NCBI GenBank assembly: GCA_025057335.1 | Contig: JANWXG010000050.1 | Coordinates: 1 to 13,373 of the forward strand | Origin: a bacterium | Lineage (GTDB): Bacteria > Armatimonadota > HRBIN16 | Length of the DNA stretch: 13,373 bases | Direction of reading: 5' to 3' | In this document: in pieces, positions 6,157 through 13,024 of the stretch | Numbering within the stretch: the stretch's first letter is position 1 | How the letters are laid out: each line of letters opens with the position of its first letter | Translations under genes and position numbers: made by a program | The notes under the pieces: generated by a model | What the model was told of the DNA's origin: nothing | The model's database searches: none | Seen by the model: the letters and a program-made list of their open reading frames with translations, nothing else

Positions 6157-7470
6157 ATGCGGATGCGACGGCTCTCGGTTTCGGGAATTATTCCCCTGTT
6201 GACGACGCTGGCTTTCATTGCTGGCTTCTTCTACCAAGACATGCAGGCGGGCAGTCTGCGTCGCGCACTGCATGCTGCCCAGACACTACCCCAACGGGTG
6301 AGCCTTGTCCTGCAGACGGAGCAAGACTCCCAACAGGGACACCTTTGGCCTGTTGGGTTGTATTGGGATGCCCTCTCGCACGTGCGTACTCGCTACTACC
6401 AGCCCGTCAACGAGAAGCAGTTGACCTATGCCGCGATACGCGGTATGCTCGCCGCTTTGCATGACCCGTACACCCGCTTCATGGACCCCAACGAGTATCG
6501 CAGTATGCAGGAGGACACGCGGGGGGACTTCTTTGGTATCGGCGCGCAGCTTCAGGAGAAAGAGGGACAGATTGTCATCTACCGCCCCATCGAGGGAAGC
6601 CCCGCCGACAAGGCAGGAGTGAAAGCAGGCGACGTCATCGTGGAAGTCGACCGCAAGCCTGTTGCGGGGATGCGCGTGGACGAAGTGGTGAAGAAGATAC
6701 GCGGCCCGCGCGGTACCAAGGTGGAGCTGACCCTGAAGCGCAAAGGCGAATCCAAACTGCTGCACATCACCATCGTGCGCGACCTGATTACCTCCCCAGT
6801 GGCTTATGCCTACATGGAAGATGAGAAGCTGGGCATCGGGCGCGTGCGGCTCGAGCAGTTCAACGAGAAGAGCGACCAGCTGCTGGTGCAGAAGGTGCGC
6901 GAGCTCGAGGCGAAGGGATTGCGTGCTCTCATCCTCGACCTGCGCTACAACCCCGGCGGACTGCTCAACATGGCAGTGGACGTCGCTAGTCGGTTTATCG
7001 ACAACGGGGTCGTGGTGCTGGTGCAGGAGAAGAACGGACAGATTACTCGTCTGTATGCAGAGCGGGGACGTGCGCTGAAGCCCTACCCGTTGGTAGTGCT
7101 AGTGAACGAGTGGAGCGCCAGCGCCTCGGAAATCGTAGCGGGCGCCATCCGTGACCACAAGCGTGGTATTATCATCGGCGAGACCACCTTCGGCAAGGGT
7201 CTGGTGCAGACCATCTTCCAGCTGCAGGACAACTCGGCGGTCGCCATCACCACAGCGAAGTATCTTACGCCTAGCGGGTACGACCTCAACCGCAAGGTGG
7301 ACGCGGAGGGCAAAGAGGTGCGCCGAGGGGGCATCGAGCCCGATATCGTCGTCAAGCAGAGCGAGGAGATGACCGATATCGAAGACCGTGCCCACGACCT
7401 GCAGCTGCAGAAGGCGGTAGAGTACCTGCGCGAGCAGCTCACTGCCGCTCAGGTCGCCTCTTCTCGTTAG
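6157..7470 (+). CDS. S41 carboxy-terminal processing peptidase (CtpA/CtpB-like)
   Basis: This 437-residue serine peptidase is tethered to the membrane and predicted to act in the extracytoplasmic space on protein C-termini. An N-terminal helix (about 9-26) is followed by the family's N-terminal segment with LHDPYTRFMDPNEY (101-114), a PDZ domain (about 125-208, GSPADKAGVKAGDVI) and the S41 domain. The catalytic set is complete: S322 in NEWSASASEIVAGA, K347 in FGKGLVQT and Q351, with the family's 25-residue Ser-Lys spacing. DLRYNPGGLL (261-270) and YLTPSG (369-374) are typical. The ribosome binding region GGGAAGAGG lies just before the ATG, and the gene follows its inactive paralogue by 14 bases. 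The polysaccharide deacetylase gene starts 4 bases after the stop. The substrate cannot be told from sequence. Related enzymes process envelope proteins, photosystem proteins or sporulation signalling proteases. Confidence 0.96.
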   Translation: MRMRRLSVSGIIPLLTTLAFIAGFFYQDMQAGSLRRALHAAQTLPQRVSLVLQTEQDSQQGHLWPVGLYWDALSHVRTRYYQPVNEKQLTYAAIRGMLAALHDPYTRFMDPNEYRSMQEDTRGDFFGIGAQLQEKEGQIVIYRPIEGSPADKAGVKAGDVIVEVDRKPVAGMRVDEVVKKIRGPRGTKVELTLKRKGESKLLHITIVRDLITSPVAYAYMEDEKLGIGRVRLEQFNEKSDQLLVQKVRELEAKGLRALILDLRYNPGGLLNMAVDVASRFIDNGVVVLVQEKNGQITRLYAERGRALKPYPLVVLVNEWSASASEIVAGAIRDHKRGIIIGETTFGKGLVQTIFQLQDNSAVAITTAKYLTPSGYDLNRKVDAEGKEVRRGGIEPDIVVKQSEEMTDIEDRAHDLQLQKAVEYLREQLTAAQVASSR

Positions 7471-7474
7471 GGCG

Positions 7475-8467
7475 ATGGCCTCGCGAAAACGCTCTTCTAG
7501 GCGACGAACACGCAGCGCTGGACGCTGGATATGGGTGCTGCTTCAGCTAACGATACTGGTAGTCGGGACGCTAGCGGTAGCAGTCTATGTTTCGCGCTGG
7601 CTGCCACCAACCTCCGCTCCAGAGCGCTCTCCTCGAGCGGCAAACGTTCCCCAGCAAAAGCCTAGGGAGCCTCGTCCACACTCCGACTCCATCTCGCCGA
7701 AGAAGCCCCCTGCGGTCTCGACGGCAGAGGCAGAATCCGTACAACCACCGCAGGAGATACCCCCTTCGGACAACGTTGAGACCGTCCCGACGCCTCCCCC
7801 CCTACGAGTGACATCCAAAGAGGTGGAGGTGGGGTCCCCCTCGGAGAAGCTAGTGGCTTTGACCTTCGATGCAGGGAGCTCCGCCCAGCCAGTGCCCGCC
7901 ATCCTGCAGGCGCTAGCACAACATGGTGTACGCTCCACCTTCTTCTTAACGGGGCAGTGGATCGAGCGTCATCCCCATGCCGCCCGCCAGATTGCTGAGG
8001 CAGGACACGAGCTGGGCAATCACTCGTGGTCGCATCCTCCGTTCACCTCGTTGACCGACGAGCAGATTCGGGAACAGCTGCGTCGCACGGAGGAGATTGC
8101 CCAGCGAGTGTGTGGACGCTCGACAAAACCGCTCTTCCGCCCCCCCTTCGGCGACCGCGATGAGAGGGTACGCTCCATCGTGGCGGAGGAGGGATACCTC
8201 ACCATCTATTGGACAATTGACAGCTGGGACAGCGTGAAACGGGACATCACCCCACAGGAGATTATCGCTCGAGTAATGCGCCGGATGCGCCCCGGAGCGA
8301 TTGTGCTGATGCACTGCGGGAGCGAAGCGACAGCTCAGGCATTGCCACAGTTGCTGCAGGCGCTAGAGGCACAGGGCTATCGCGCAGTGACGGTCAGCGA
8401 GCTGTTGCGTTCTGACGGGCAAGCGCCCCAAGCAGCATCATCTCTCAGGGCAAGTCAGGGCAACTGA
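7475..8467 (+). CDS. Membrane-anchored polysaccharide deacetylase (NodB domain)
   Basis: This 330-residue protein belongs to carbohydrate esterase family 4, whose members remove N- or O-acetyl groups from peptidoglycan, chitin-like or exopolysaccharide chains. A basic N-terminus (MASRKRSSRRRTRS) precedes one helix (about 18-40), then a Pro/Ser/Glu-rich linker (45-118) likely crossing wall or periplasm, then the NodB domain (about 125-312). Motifs seen are TFDAG (130-134), NHSWSH (182-187, the His pair H183/H187), RPPFGDRD (222-229), IDSWD (248-252) and IVLMHCG (276-282). In motif 1 the usual second Asp, a metal ligand, is Ala133. TFDAG-type proteins occur as a known subgroup, so the enzyme may still be active with altered metal binding. 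ATG 7475 has only a weak ribosome binding site and lies 4 bases after the peptidase stop, suggesting coupled translation. Confidence 0.92.
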   Translation: MASRKRSSRRRTRSAGRWIWVLLQLTILVVGTLAVAVYVSRWLPPTSAPERSPRAANVPQQKPREPRPHSDSISPKKPPAVSTAEAESVQPPQEIPPSDNVETVPTPPPLRVTSKEVEVGSPSEKLVALTFDAGSSAQPVPAILQALAQHGVRSTFFLTGQWIERHPHAARQIAEAGHELGNHSWSHPPFTSLTDEQIREQLRRTEEIAQRVCGRSTKPLFRPPFGDRDERVRSIVAEEGYLTIYWTIDSWDSVKRDITPQEIIARVMRRMRPGAIVLMHCGSEATAQALPQLLQALEAQGYRAVTVSELLRSDGQAPQAASSLRASQGN

Positions 8468-8606
8468 GCCGTGTAGCCGACAAGCGTTGGGACGAAGAGC
8501 AGGCTGAAGCCATTACGACAAAAGGTGTCTGTGATGTGGGGTTCCCTATACTTTCGCCACACCGCCCTGCGAGAACCCTCAGAAAACAGCCTTTAGGGCA
8601 AGCGGG

Positions 8607-8645
8607 TATAATTCGAGCGGAGCGTCCCCCCTCAGGGAGGACTCC
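8607..8645 (+). promoter_or_regulatory. Possible mnmA promoter -10 box and 5' leader hairpin
   Basis: TATAAT at 8607-8612 is a perfect -10 box, but I see no good -35 at 16-19 bases. Immediately downstream, about where transcription would begin, GGAG (8619-8622) pairs with CTCC (8642-8645), and TCCCCCC (8625-8631) pairs with GGGAGGA (8635-8641) with one mismatch and a 3-base loop. The mRNA would thus start with a hairpin ending 44 bases before the mnmA ATG. Confidence 0.45.
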
Positions 8646-8689
8646 GTCCTGCGATGGAGAGAGCAAGGCGAGATAACGGAGACGAAGCG

Positions 8690-9790
8690 ATGAACAACAA
8701 GCCTCTGGTTGCCGTGGCGATGAGCGGCGGCGTAGACAGTTCGGTGGCGGCGGCGCTGCTGGTGAAGCAGGGCTACGAGGTGGTAGGCATCACGCTGCAA
8801 ATCTGGCAGGAGAGCCAGACGGACCCGCGCCACAGCGGATGCTGCTCGCTGGGGGCGGTGGTAGATGCGCGCCGAGTGGCGAAGATGCTGGGGATACCCC
8901 ACTATGTGCTCAACTTTCGCCAGCAGTTCGCGCAAACGGTTATCGCCGACTTCATTGAGGAGTATCGGCGGGGGCGTACGCCCAATCCCTGCGTGCAGTG
9001 CAACCGCTACGTCAAGTTCGACGCCTTCCTGCAGAAAGCGGACGAGCTGGGGGCGGAGTTCATCGCAACAGGGCACTACGCACGCATCCAGCTAGACGAG
9101 AAGAGCGGGCGCTGGCTGCTGCTGAAGGCGGTCAACCGCGAGAAGGACCAGTCGTATGTGCTGTTTCCGATGACACAGGAGCAGCTGGCGCGTACGCTGT
9201 TTCCGCTGGGGGAGCTGCCCAGCAAGAGCGAGACGCGTGCGCTGGCAAGGGAGCTGGGGTTGCCCGTCGCGGACAAGCCCGACAGCCAGGAGATTTGTTT
9301 TGTAGCGGAAGCAGGGGGCTACCGCGCCTTCCTGCAGAGCCGCGTGCCCGACACGGTGCGTCCGGGCGAGATTCGCGACGTGCACGGCAACGTGCTGGGC
9401 AGGCATCCGGGCGTCGCCTTCTTCACCATCGGACAGCGGCGGGGGCTGGGGCTGTCAGGGCATCAGGAACCGCTGTATGTGGTGGACATCGACGCACAGA
9501 ACAACGTGGTGGTGGTCGGTCCGGAGCGGTTCCTGTACTGTCGCCGGTTCTTGGTGGAGCGGGTCAACTGGATTGCGCTAGACCGCCTGACGAAGCCCCT
9601 TGCGGTGCAGGCGCGGATTCGTTACAATATGCCTGAGGCGCCCGCGATGCTCTTCCCCGTGGGCGAGCCGAACTGCGTGGAGGTGGAGTTCGAGACGCCT
9701 CAGCGGGCGATCACGCCAGGTCAGGCGGCGGTGTTCTACCGCGGTGACGTGGTAGTGGGTGGTGGCACGATTCGCCAACGGCTGGAGTAG
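8690..9790 (+). CDS. mnmA: tRNA-specific 2-thiouridylase MnmA
   Basis: MnmA uses ATP and a relayed persulfide sulfur to thiolate U34 at the wobble position of the Lys, Glu and Gln tRNAs. The 366-residue protein matches the family length. It has the PP-loop SGGVDSS (12-18), the catalytic cysteine motif TPNPCVQCN (C101) and the second catalytic cysteine in DSQEICFV (C203). GHYAR (128-132) and FFTIGQRRGLGL (about 244-255) are also typical. The C-terminal beta-barrel ends at VVGGGTI. An in-frame ATG at 8654 would add 12 residues without a ribosome binding site. ATG 8690 has GGAG at 8678-8681 and places the PP-loop at the normal distance. The DUF948 gene starts 4 bases after the stop. Confidence 0.97.
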   Translation: MNNKPLVAVAMSGGVDSSVAAALLVKQGYEVVGITLQIWQESQTDPRHSGCCSLGAVVDARRVAKMLGIPHYVLNFRQQFAQTVIADFIEEYRRGRTPNPCVQCNRYVKFDAFLQKADELGAEFIATGHYARIQLDEKSGRWLLLKAVNREKDQSYVLFPMTQEQLARTLFPLGELPSKSETRALARELGLPVADKPDSQEICFVAEAGGYRAFLQSRVPDTVRPGEIRDVHGNVLGRHPGVAFFTIGQRRGLGLSGHQEPLYVVDIDAQNNVVVVGPERFLYCRRFLVERVNWIALDRLTKPLAVQARIRYNMPEAPAMLFPVGEPNCVEVEFETPQRAITPGQAAVFYRGDVVVGGGTIRQRLE

Positions 9791-9794
9791 GGGG

Positions 9795-10418
9795 ATGGAG
9801 GGGCTCATTCAATTTGGCGTGCTGGTGCTGGTGGTGCTGGCGATTGTGGCAGTGGCGCTGCTGATTCCTGTGCTGCTCCGCCTGCGTCGAACCGTGACTG
9901 AGGCGGAGCGCACGATAGTGGAGCTGCGCGGTCAGGCGCTACCCGCCTTGCAAGAGCTTCCCCCTACGATTCAGCAGCTGAACCGTGTGCTGGAGTCCAC
10001 CGACACCATCCTCAATGAGACGCGCACCGCGCTGATGCCGGCGGTGAGGGACGCGGGAGCGACGTTGAGCGACGAGGTTATCCCCGCCGCGCGCGAGGCG
10101 CTAGTCACAGTGCGGCATCTGCTGAAGGTGTCGCAAAGTCTTGTGGAGAAGATTGAGCGTATCGAACGGGTGCTGTCTGTGGTCGATACAGTGACACGCC
10201 CGCAGAAAGTGGCTCAGGCGGTGAAGTCGGTGGCGAGCTCGCCCCTATCGCGCCCGAGTGTGTGGATCGAGGCGCTGCGGAAGGGCTATGCGGTGCTGAA
10301 GGGCGAGCAACCGAGCGAAACGCCGAAGCCGTCTGAGGTGTCCAAAAACACAGAGAAAGTCACTTTGGGGGAAACATCGGGAGCACAGAGAGGAGGAGAG
10401 AACCATGTCGAACAATGA
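9795..10418 (+). CDS. DUF948-type membrane-anchored coiled-coil protein
   Basis: This is a 207-residue protein with one N-terminal membrane helix (about 5-29) followed by a long amphipathic, probably coiled-coil region (30-140). That region has the repeating pattern of DUF948 proteins, such as LPPTIQQLNRVLESTDTIL. The C-terminal 45 residues are polar and probably disordered (SETPKPSEVSKNTEK). The function of DUF948 is not established; the family, which includes Bacillus YtxG, is often found with YtxH genes, as here. ATG 9795 lies 4 bases after the mnmA stop. The frame's upstream extension inside mnmA is rejected because it places a polar segment before the helix. The 3' end overlaps the YtxH gene by 14 bases, so the two are almost certainly translated from one mRNA. 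Confidence 0.88.
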   Translation: MEGLIQFGVLVLVVLAIVAVALLIPVLLRLRRTVTEAERTIVELRGQALPALQELPPTIQQLNRVLESTDTILNETRTALMPAVRDAGATLSDEVIPAAREALVTVRHLLKVSQSLVEKIERIERVLSVVDTVTRPQKVAQAVKSVASSPLSRPSVWIEALRKGYAVLKGEQPSETPKPSEVSKNTEKVTLGETSGAQRGGENHVEQ

Positions 10419-10692
10419 GGAACGCAGTGTCCTGTTGAGCGTGCTAGCAGGTATTGGCATTGGCGCGATTGTGGGGGCAGTCGTAGCACTCTTGCTGGCG
10501 CCCAAGTCAGGTCAGGAGACGCGCGAGGACCTGGCGAAGGCAGTAGAGAAGCTGAAGGAGAGCGTCTCGGAGCTCTCGCATCGCATCAAGCCCGCCTTAG
10601 AGACGGTCGCCTCCACAATACGCCAGAAGACGGAAAGCGGAGAACAGGTCGCCGAGGCGGGGGAGCATGCCCCGGAGCAGGCGCAGGCATAG
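10405..10692 (+). CDS. YtxH domain-containing protein
   Basis: This is a 95-residue protein with the YtxH pattern: a short polar N-terminus (MSNNEERS), a Gly/Ala-rich membrane helix (about 9-32, with GIGIGAIVGAVVALLLAP), the hallmark LLAPKSGQETRE directly after it, and an amphipathic helix (38-75). YtxH proteins are small membrane proteins often linked to general stress operons; no biochemical role is established. A strong ribosome binding site (AGGAGG, about 10391-10396) precedes the ATG and lies inside the end of the DUF948 gene, which overlaps by 14 bases. Its own 3' end overlaps the start of the AI-2E family permease gene by 26 bases. Confidence 0.9.
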   Translation: MSNNEERSVLLSVLAGIGIGAIVGAVVALLLAPKSGQETREDLAKAVEKLKESVSELSHRIKPALETVASTIRQKTESGEQVAEAGEHAPEQAQA

Positions 10693-11935
10693 CGATTCTT
10701 CTTCTACTACTCGCCCGCCCGCCCCTCGGGCGGGCGATGTCACTGCTTTACTGAGCGAAACGCAGTCTGACCTCCCTTCCCTCTTACCTCCGCGCCTGCG
10801 CCTATGGGCGGGAATAGGCACGCTCGCGCTGCTGGCGGTTGCGCTGTACTACGTCGCTGATGTGCTTGTACCTTTCGTCATCGCGTTCGCCATCGCAGGT
10901 ATCCTCGAAGGACAACTGCAGGCGTTAGAGCGGCGTGGCTACTCACGCCGCGCCGCCACTGTACTGGTCTTTCTGCTGTTCCTGATGGTGGTTACGGCTC
11001 TGTTGCTGTATATCGTGCCTGTGATTATCTCCCAGCTGCAGGGGCTAGTGCAGGAGCTGCCTCGCTACATCCGGGGCGCGAACAACTGGTTTCAGGAGGA
11101 GTTTCAGCCCTTCCTCCAGCGACACCACGATACCATCCAGCGCCTGAACCTGCCCGAAGACCCACAGGTGCTGATCGACCGCTACTCCGAACAGTTCAAC
11201 CGCTACGTGACCTCCTGGATGAGCAACTTGTTGCAGTACGTGAGCGGACTGCTGGGCAAGCTGCTCTGGCTAGTGATTATCCCCATCATCACCTTTTTCG
11301 TGATGGTAGACCTGCCGCGCATGCGTCGTCGGGTAATGGATATGGTGCCTGAGCACTCGCGCCAGTCGGTGGGGATGCTGCTGGGGGCGCTGGGGGTCGT
11401 ATGGCGCGGCTATCTAAAGGGGTTGACCACCGTCGCCCTGCTTTACGGTGCAACGATGGCGGTGTTGTTCACCGTGCTGGGGGTGCGTTACAGTGTGGTG
11501 TTAGGGGTGCTGGCGGGGCTGTTGTATCTGGTGCCGTATCTGGGCGCGCTGCTGATTGCGCTCACCTCGGGGATGGTCGCCTTCTTTGGGGGAAGCGAGG
11601 GCGTGCTATGGAGCTATACAGTGGCGCCGCTGTCGTGGCAGTATACGCTGCTGGTGGTGGGAGTCGCGATGGTGGTCAACACTCTGTTCGACCAGTTGCT
11701 GGTGCCCCGTATCGTGGGCGGTTCAGTGGGGCTGCATCCGATTGCCAGCCTGTTTGCGCTGTTTGTGGGCGCAAAGCTGTTTGGCGTATGGGGCATGTTG
11801 CTGGCGATGCCAGTAGCGGCGAGCCTGTGGATTGTGTTGCTAGCGCTGTTCCCCTCCTTACGCCCGAAGATGAAGGAGGAGGGACGTTCCGATACGAAGG
11901 AGGGGACAACGAGCGGGCACGACAGCCTTCCGTAG
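10667..11935 (+). CDS. AI-2E family transporter (PerM/TqsA-like permease)
   Basis: This 422-residue polytopic membrane protein has the family pattern. A paired hydrophobic segment at about residues 47-78 precedes a helix near 98-122, a soluble amphipathic region (125-185, QELPRYIRGANNWF), and a C-terminal bundle of about five helices. The conserved segments LVPYLGALL, NTLFDQLLVPRIVGG and GLHPIASLFALFVGAKLFGVWGMLLAMP are present. Members include TqsA, implicated in autoinducer-2 export, and Na+/H+ antiporter-like PerM proteins, so the substrate here is unknown. The first 40 residues are polar (MPRSRRRHSDSS) and unlike most relatives. No other in-frame ATG, GTG or TTG occurs before the first helix, so ATG 10667 is taken although it overlaps the YtxH gene by 26 bases and its GGGGGAG lies very close. 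A GC hairpin sits in this 5' coding part. Confidence 0.92.
   Translation: MPRSRRRHSDSSSTTRPPAPRAGDVTALLSETQSDLPSLLPPRLRLWAGIGTLALLAVALYYVADVLVPFVIAFAIAGILEGQLQALERRGYSRRAATVLVFLLFLMVVTALLLYIVPVIISQLQGLVQELPRYIRGANNWFQEEFQPFLQRHHDTIQRLNLPEDPQVLIDRYSEQFNRYVTSWMSNLLQYVSGLLGKLLWLVIIPIITFFVMVDLPRMRRRVMDMVPEHSRQSVGMLLGALGVVWRGYLKGLTTVALLYGATMAVLFTVLGVRYSVVLGVLAGLLYLVPYLGALLIALTSGMVAFFGGSEGVLWSYTVAPLSWQYTLLVVGVAMVVNTLFDQLLVPRIVGGSVGLHPIASLFALFVGAKLFGVWGMLLAMPVAASLWIVLLALFPSLRPKMKEEGRSDTKEGTTSGHDSLP
10711..10737 (+). promoter_or_regulatory. 11-bp perfect GC hairpin inside the 5' end of the permease gene
   Basis: TCGCCCGCCCG (10711-10721) pairs perfectly with CGGGCGGGCGA (10727-10737) around a 5-base loop. 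It lies 18 bases after the YtxH stop and 44 bases into the permease reading frame. There is no T-tract, so it is not a classical terminator. It may reduce read-through or translation into the permease, or be a dispersed palindrome. Confidence 0.6.
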
Positions 11936-11992
11936 AATACTTGCGGAGAGAAGGCGTCATATCGTAAAACAGGCGAAGCAGGCGTTTGCCCC

Positions 11993-12318
11993 AGAGGGAT
12001 GCGCTCCGTCGCGTCCATCAGGGTCATGCGGAGGTCTCCGCAAATTGGAGAGACGCGCTCCGTCGCGTCCACTCCGCCTGGCGATGAATATCACAGCGGA
12101 GGGTCTCAAGAGATGCTTCGCCTGCGGCTCAGCATGACAGGGAAGACGGCTCGGCGGGAGCCTCGCCCTCCAAACATTCGGATTGGAGGGCGAACCTCCC
12201 GGTGAGCCGAACGGAAAAATCGTGATGGTCACGACGGAGCGTGACCCTCAAAATGATTGCCCCCTGGAGGGACGCGCTCCGTCGCGTCCACTGAGGTCAC
12301 GACGGAGCGTGCCCCTCC
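11993..12318 (-). repeat. Right block of 24-bp palindromic repeats
   Basis: Units related to the left block occur here in reverse orientation. GGATGCGACGGAGCGCATCC-type copies, read on the minus strand, lie at 11993-12016, 12047-12070 and 12266-12289. The sister unit GGTCACGACGGAGCGTGACC lies at 12227-12246, with a hybrid (GGTCACGACGGAGCGTGCCC) at 12295-12314. A separate short palindrome, TGCGGAGGTCTCCGCA, lies at 12027-12042. The whole gap from 11936 to 12341 has no credible gene. The minus-strand open frames there read MDATERV and similar repeat translations. Confidence 0.88.
12047..12250 (-). repeat. Composite 200-bp MITE-like repeat, copy B (inverted)
   Basis: The reverse complement of this segment aligns with copy A at 1103-1302 along its whole length with scattered substitutions and about two small indels, one near the middle where A has TGCAGTTGTG and B has TCCAATCCGAATGT. 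Its ends are again a GGACGC-type unit (12047-12070) and a GGTCAC-type unit (12227-12250) in inverted relation. The two copies therefore form a long inverted repeat about 10.7 kb apart around the prepilin-to-permease genes. No target duplication is evident. Confidence 0.8.
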
Positions 12319-12341
12319 AGAGGAAAGGAAGGTGTCATACC

Positions 12342-12581
12342 ATGAAACAGGCGAATTACACGGCTTTAGACTATCCAGTGGAGATTCGCCGCCTCCCTGA
12401 GGAGGAGGGTGGAGGCTACCTCGCCTGCATTCCGGTGCTAGGGCGATGGACAGTGCAAGCGGCCGGCGATACCGTTGAAGAGGCACTGGAGCTGCTGGAA
12501 GAGGTCAAAGAGGCGGTTTTTGCCCATCTGCGGGAGCAAGGTATTGCCGTTCCCGCGCCTCCTCCTCTCGAGGAGCTTTGA
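12342..12581 (+). CDS. HicB-like antitoxin domain protein without adjacent HicA
   Basis: This 79-residue protein resembles the HicB fold (a partial RNase-H-like domain). It opens with NYTALDYPVEIRRLPEEEGGGYLACIPVL, the strand-turn-strand core in which family members show EGGY-A-P-L. The helix TVEEALELLEEVKEAVFAHL (about 44-63) and a Pro-rich end follow. In HicAB systems HicB neutralises the HicA RNase and often carries a DNA-binding C-terminus. Here there is no added DNA-binding domain and no HicA-sized frame with a dsRBD-like fold on either side. Solitary HicB-like proteins are common and their roles vary. ATG 12342 is chosen because GGAAGG (12327-12332) precedes it by 9 bases; the longer frame upstream reads through repeats. 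The gene converges on the minus-strand pair, with 38 bases between stops. Confidence 0.85.
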   Translation: MKQANYTALDYPVEIRRLPEEEGGGYLACIPVLGRWTVQAAGDTVEEALELLEEVKEAVFAHLREQGIAVPAPPPLEEL

Positions 12582-12619
12582 CGGCACCGGGGCAAGATGG
12601 TGCTGGTCAGGTGAGGGGG

Positions 12620-13024
12620 CTACGCCGTGTAGGTCGCGATGGGCGTCTTATGGAAGTGCACCATGAGCCAGCGTCCGTCCTCACGTACGAACACGCGCGT
12701 CTCGTTAGTGGTGGAGAACACGATGCTTCCCTCTCCAGAACGGGTGACCACCAGAGTGTAGGCAGCAATCGCCACGTTGCCATACAGCTGGATGCGCGGG
12801 TTGACGATATCTAGCCGATACTGCGAGGTGGGCGGACGCACCACCTTTTGCTGGCGCATGTAGTGCAGGTGAAAATCCAGCGAGTCGATGCGCATGGGTG
12901 TCTCTGCCTCAAAGGAGGAGACGTCATCTGCCACCAGTTCGCGGTAGGTATCGATGTCCTGGCAGTAGATGGCGTGCAGCAGCCTTTCCAGAGTTTCCAT
13001 CAATTCGCGCTGTCGTCGGCTCAT
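12620..13024 (-). CDS. CaMKII association-domain-like (NTF2-fold) protein
   Basis: This 134-residue protein has the pattern of the bacterial relatives of the calcium/calmodulin-dependent kinase II association domain, in the SnoaL/DUF4440-like NTF2 superfamily. An N-terminal helix (LMETLERLLHAIYCQDIDTYREL, quoted here in part: residues 8-20 and 21-30) is followed by SSFEAE (36-41), SLDFHLHY (48-55), NPRIQLYGNVAIAAYT (75-90), NETRVF (107-112), DGRWLMVHFHKTP (116-128). The HFH-T/S-P ending and the LDFH motif are the family marks. In eukaryotes the domain oligomerises the kinase; bacterial members are stand-alone and of unsettled function, possibly small-ligand binding or an enzyme. The ATG overlaps the aroC stop (ATGA), with GGAGGTGA (13028-13035 on the complement) as ribosome binding site, so translation is coupled to aroC. 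Confidence 0.88.
   Translation of the reverse strand: MSRRQRELMETLERLLHAIYCQDIDTYRELVADDVSSFEAETPMRIDSLDFHLHYMRQQKVVRPPTSQYRLDIVNPRIQLYGNVAIAAYTLVVTRSGEGSIVFSTTNETRVFVREDGRWLMVHFHKTPIATYTA

Noticed and set aside
8998..9636. 212-aa alternate-frame ORF inside mnmA
   Set aside because: It lies entirely within the conserved MnmA coding sequence and has a Gly/Arg/Ala-rich shadow composition.
11614..12072. Minus-strand 152-aa open frame with two MDATER segments
   Set aside because: The MDATER peptide is the translated repeat unit, and the rest is antisense to the permease gene.
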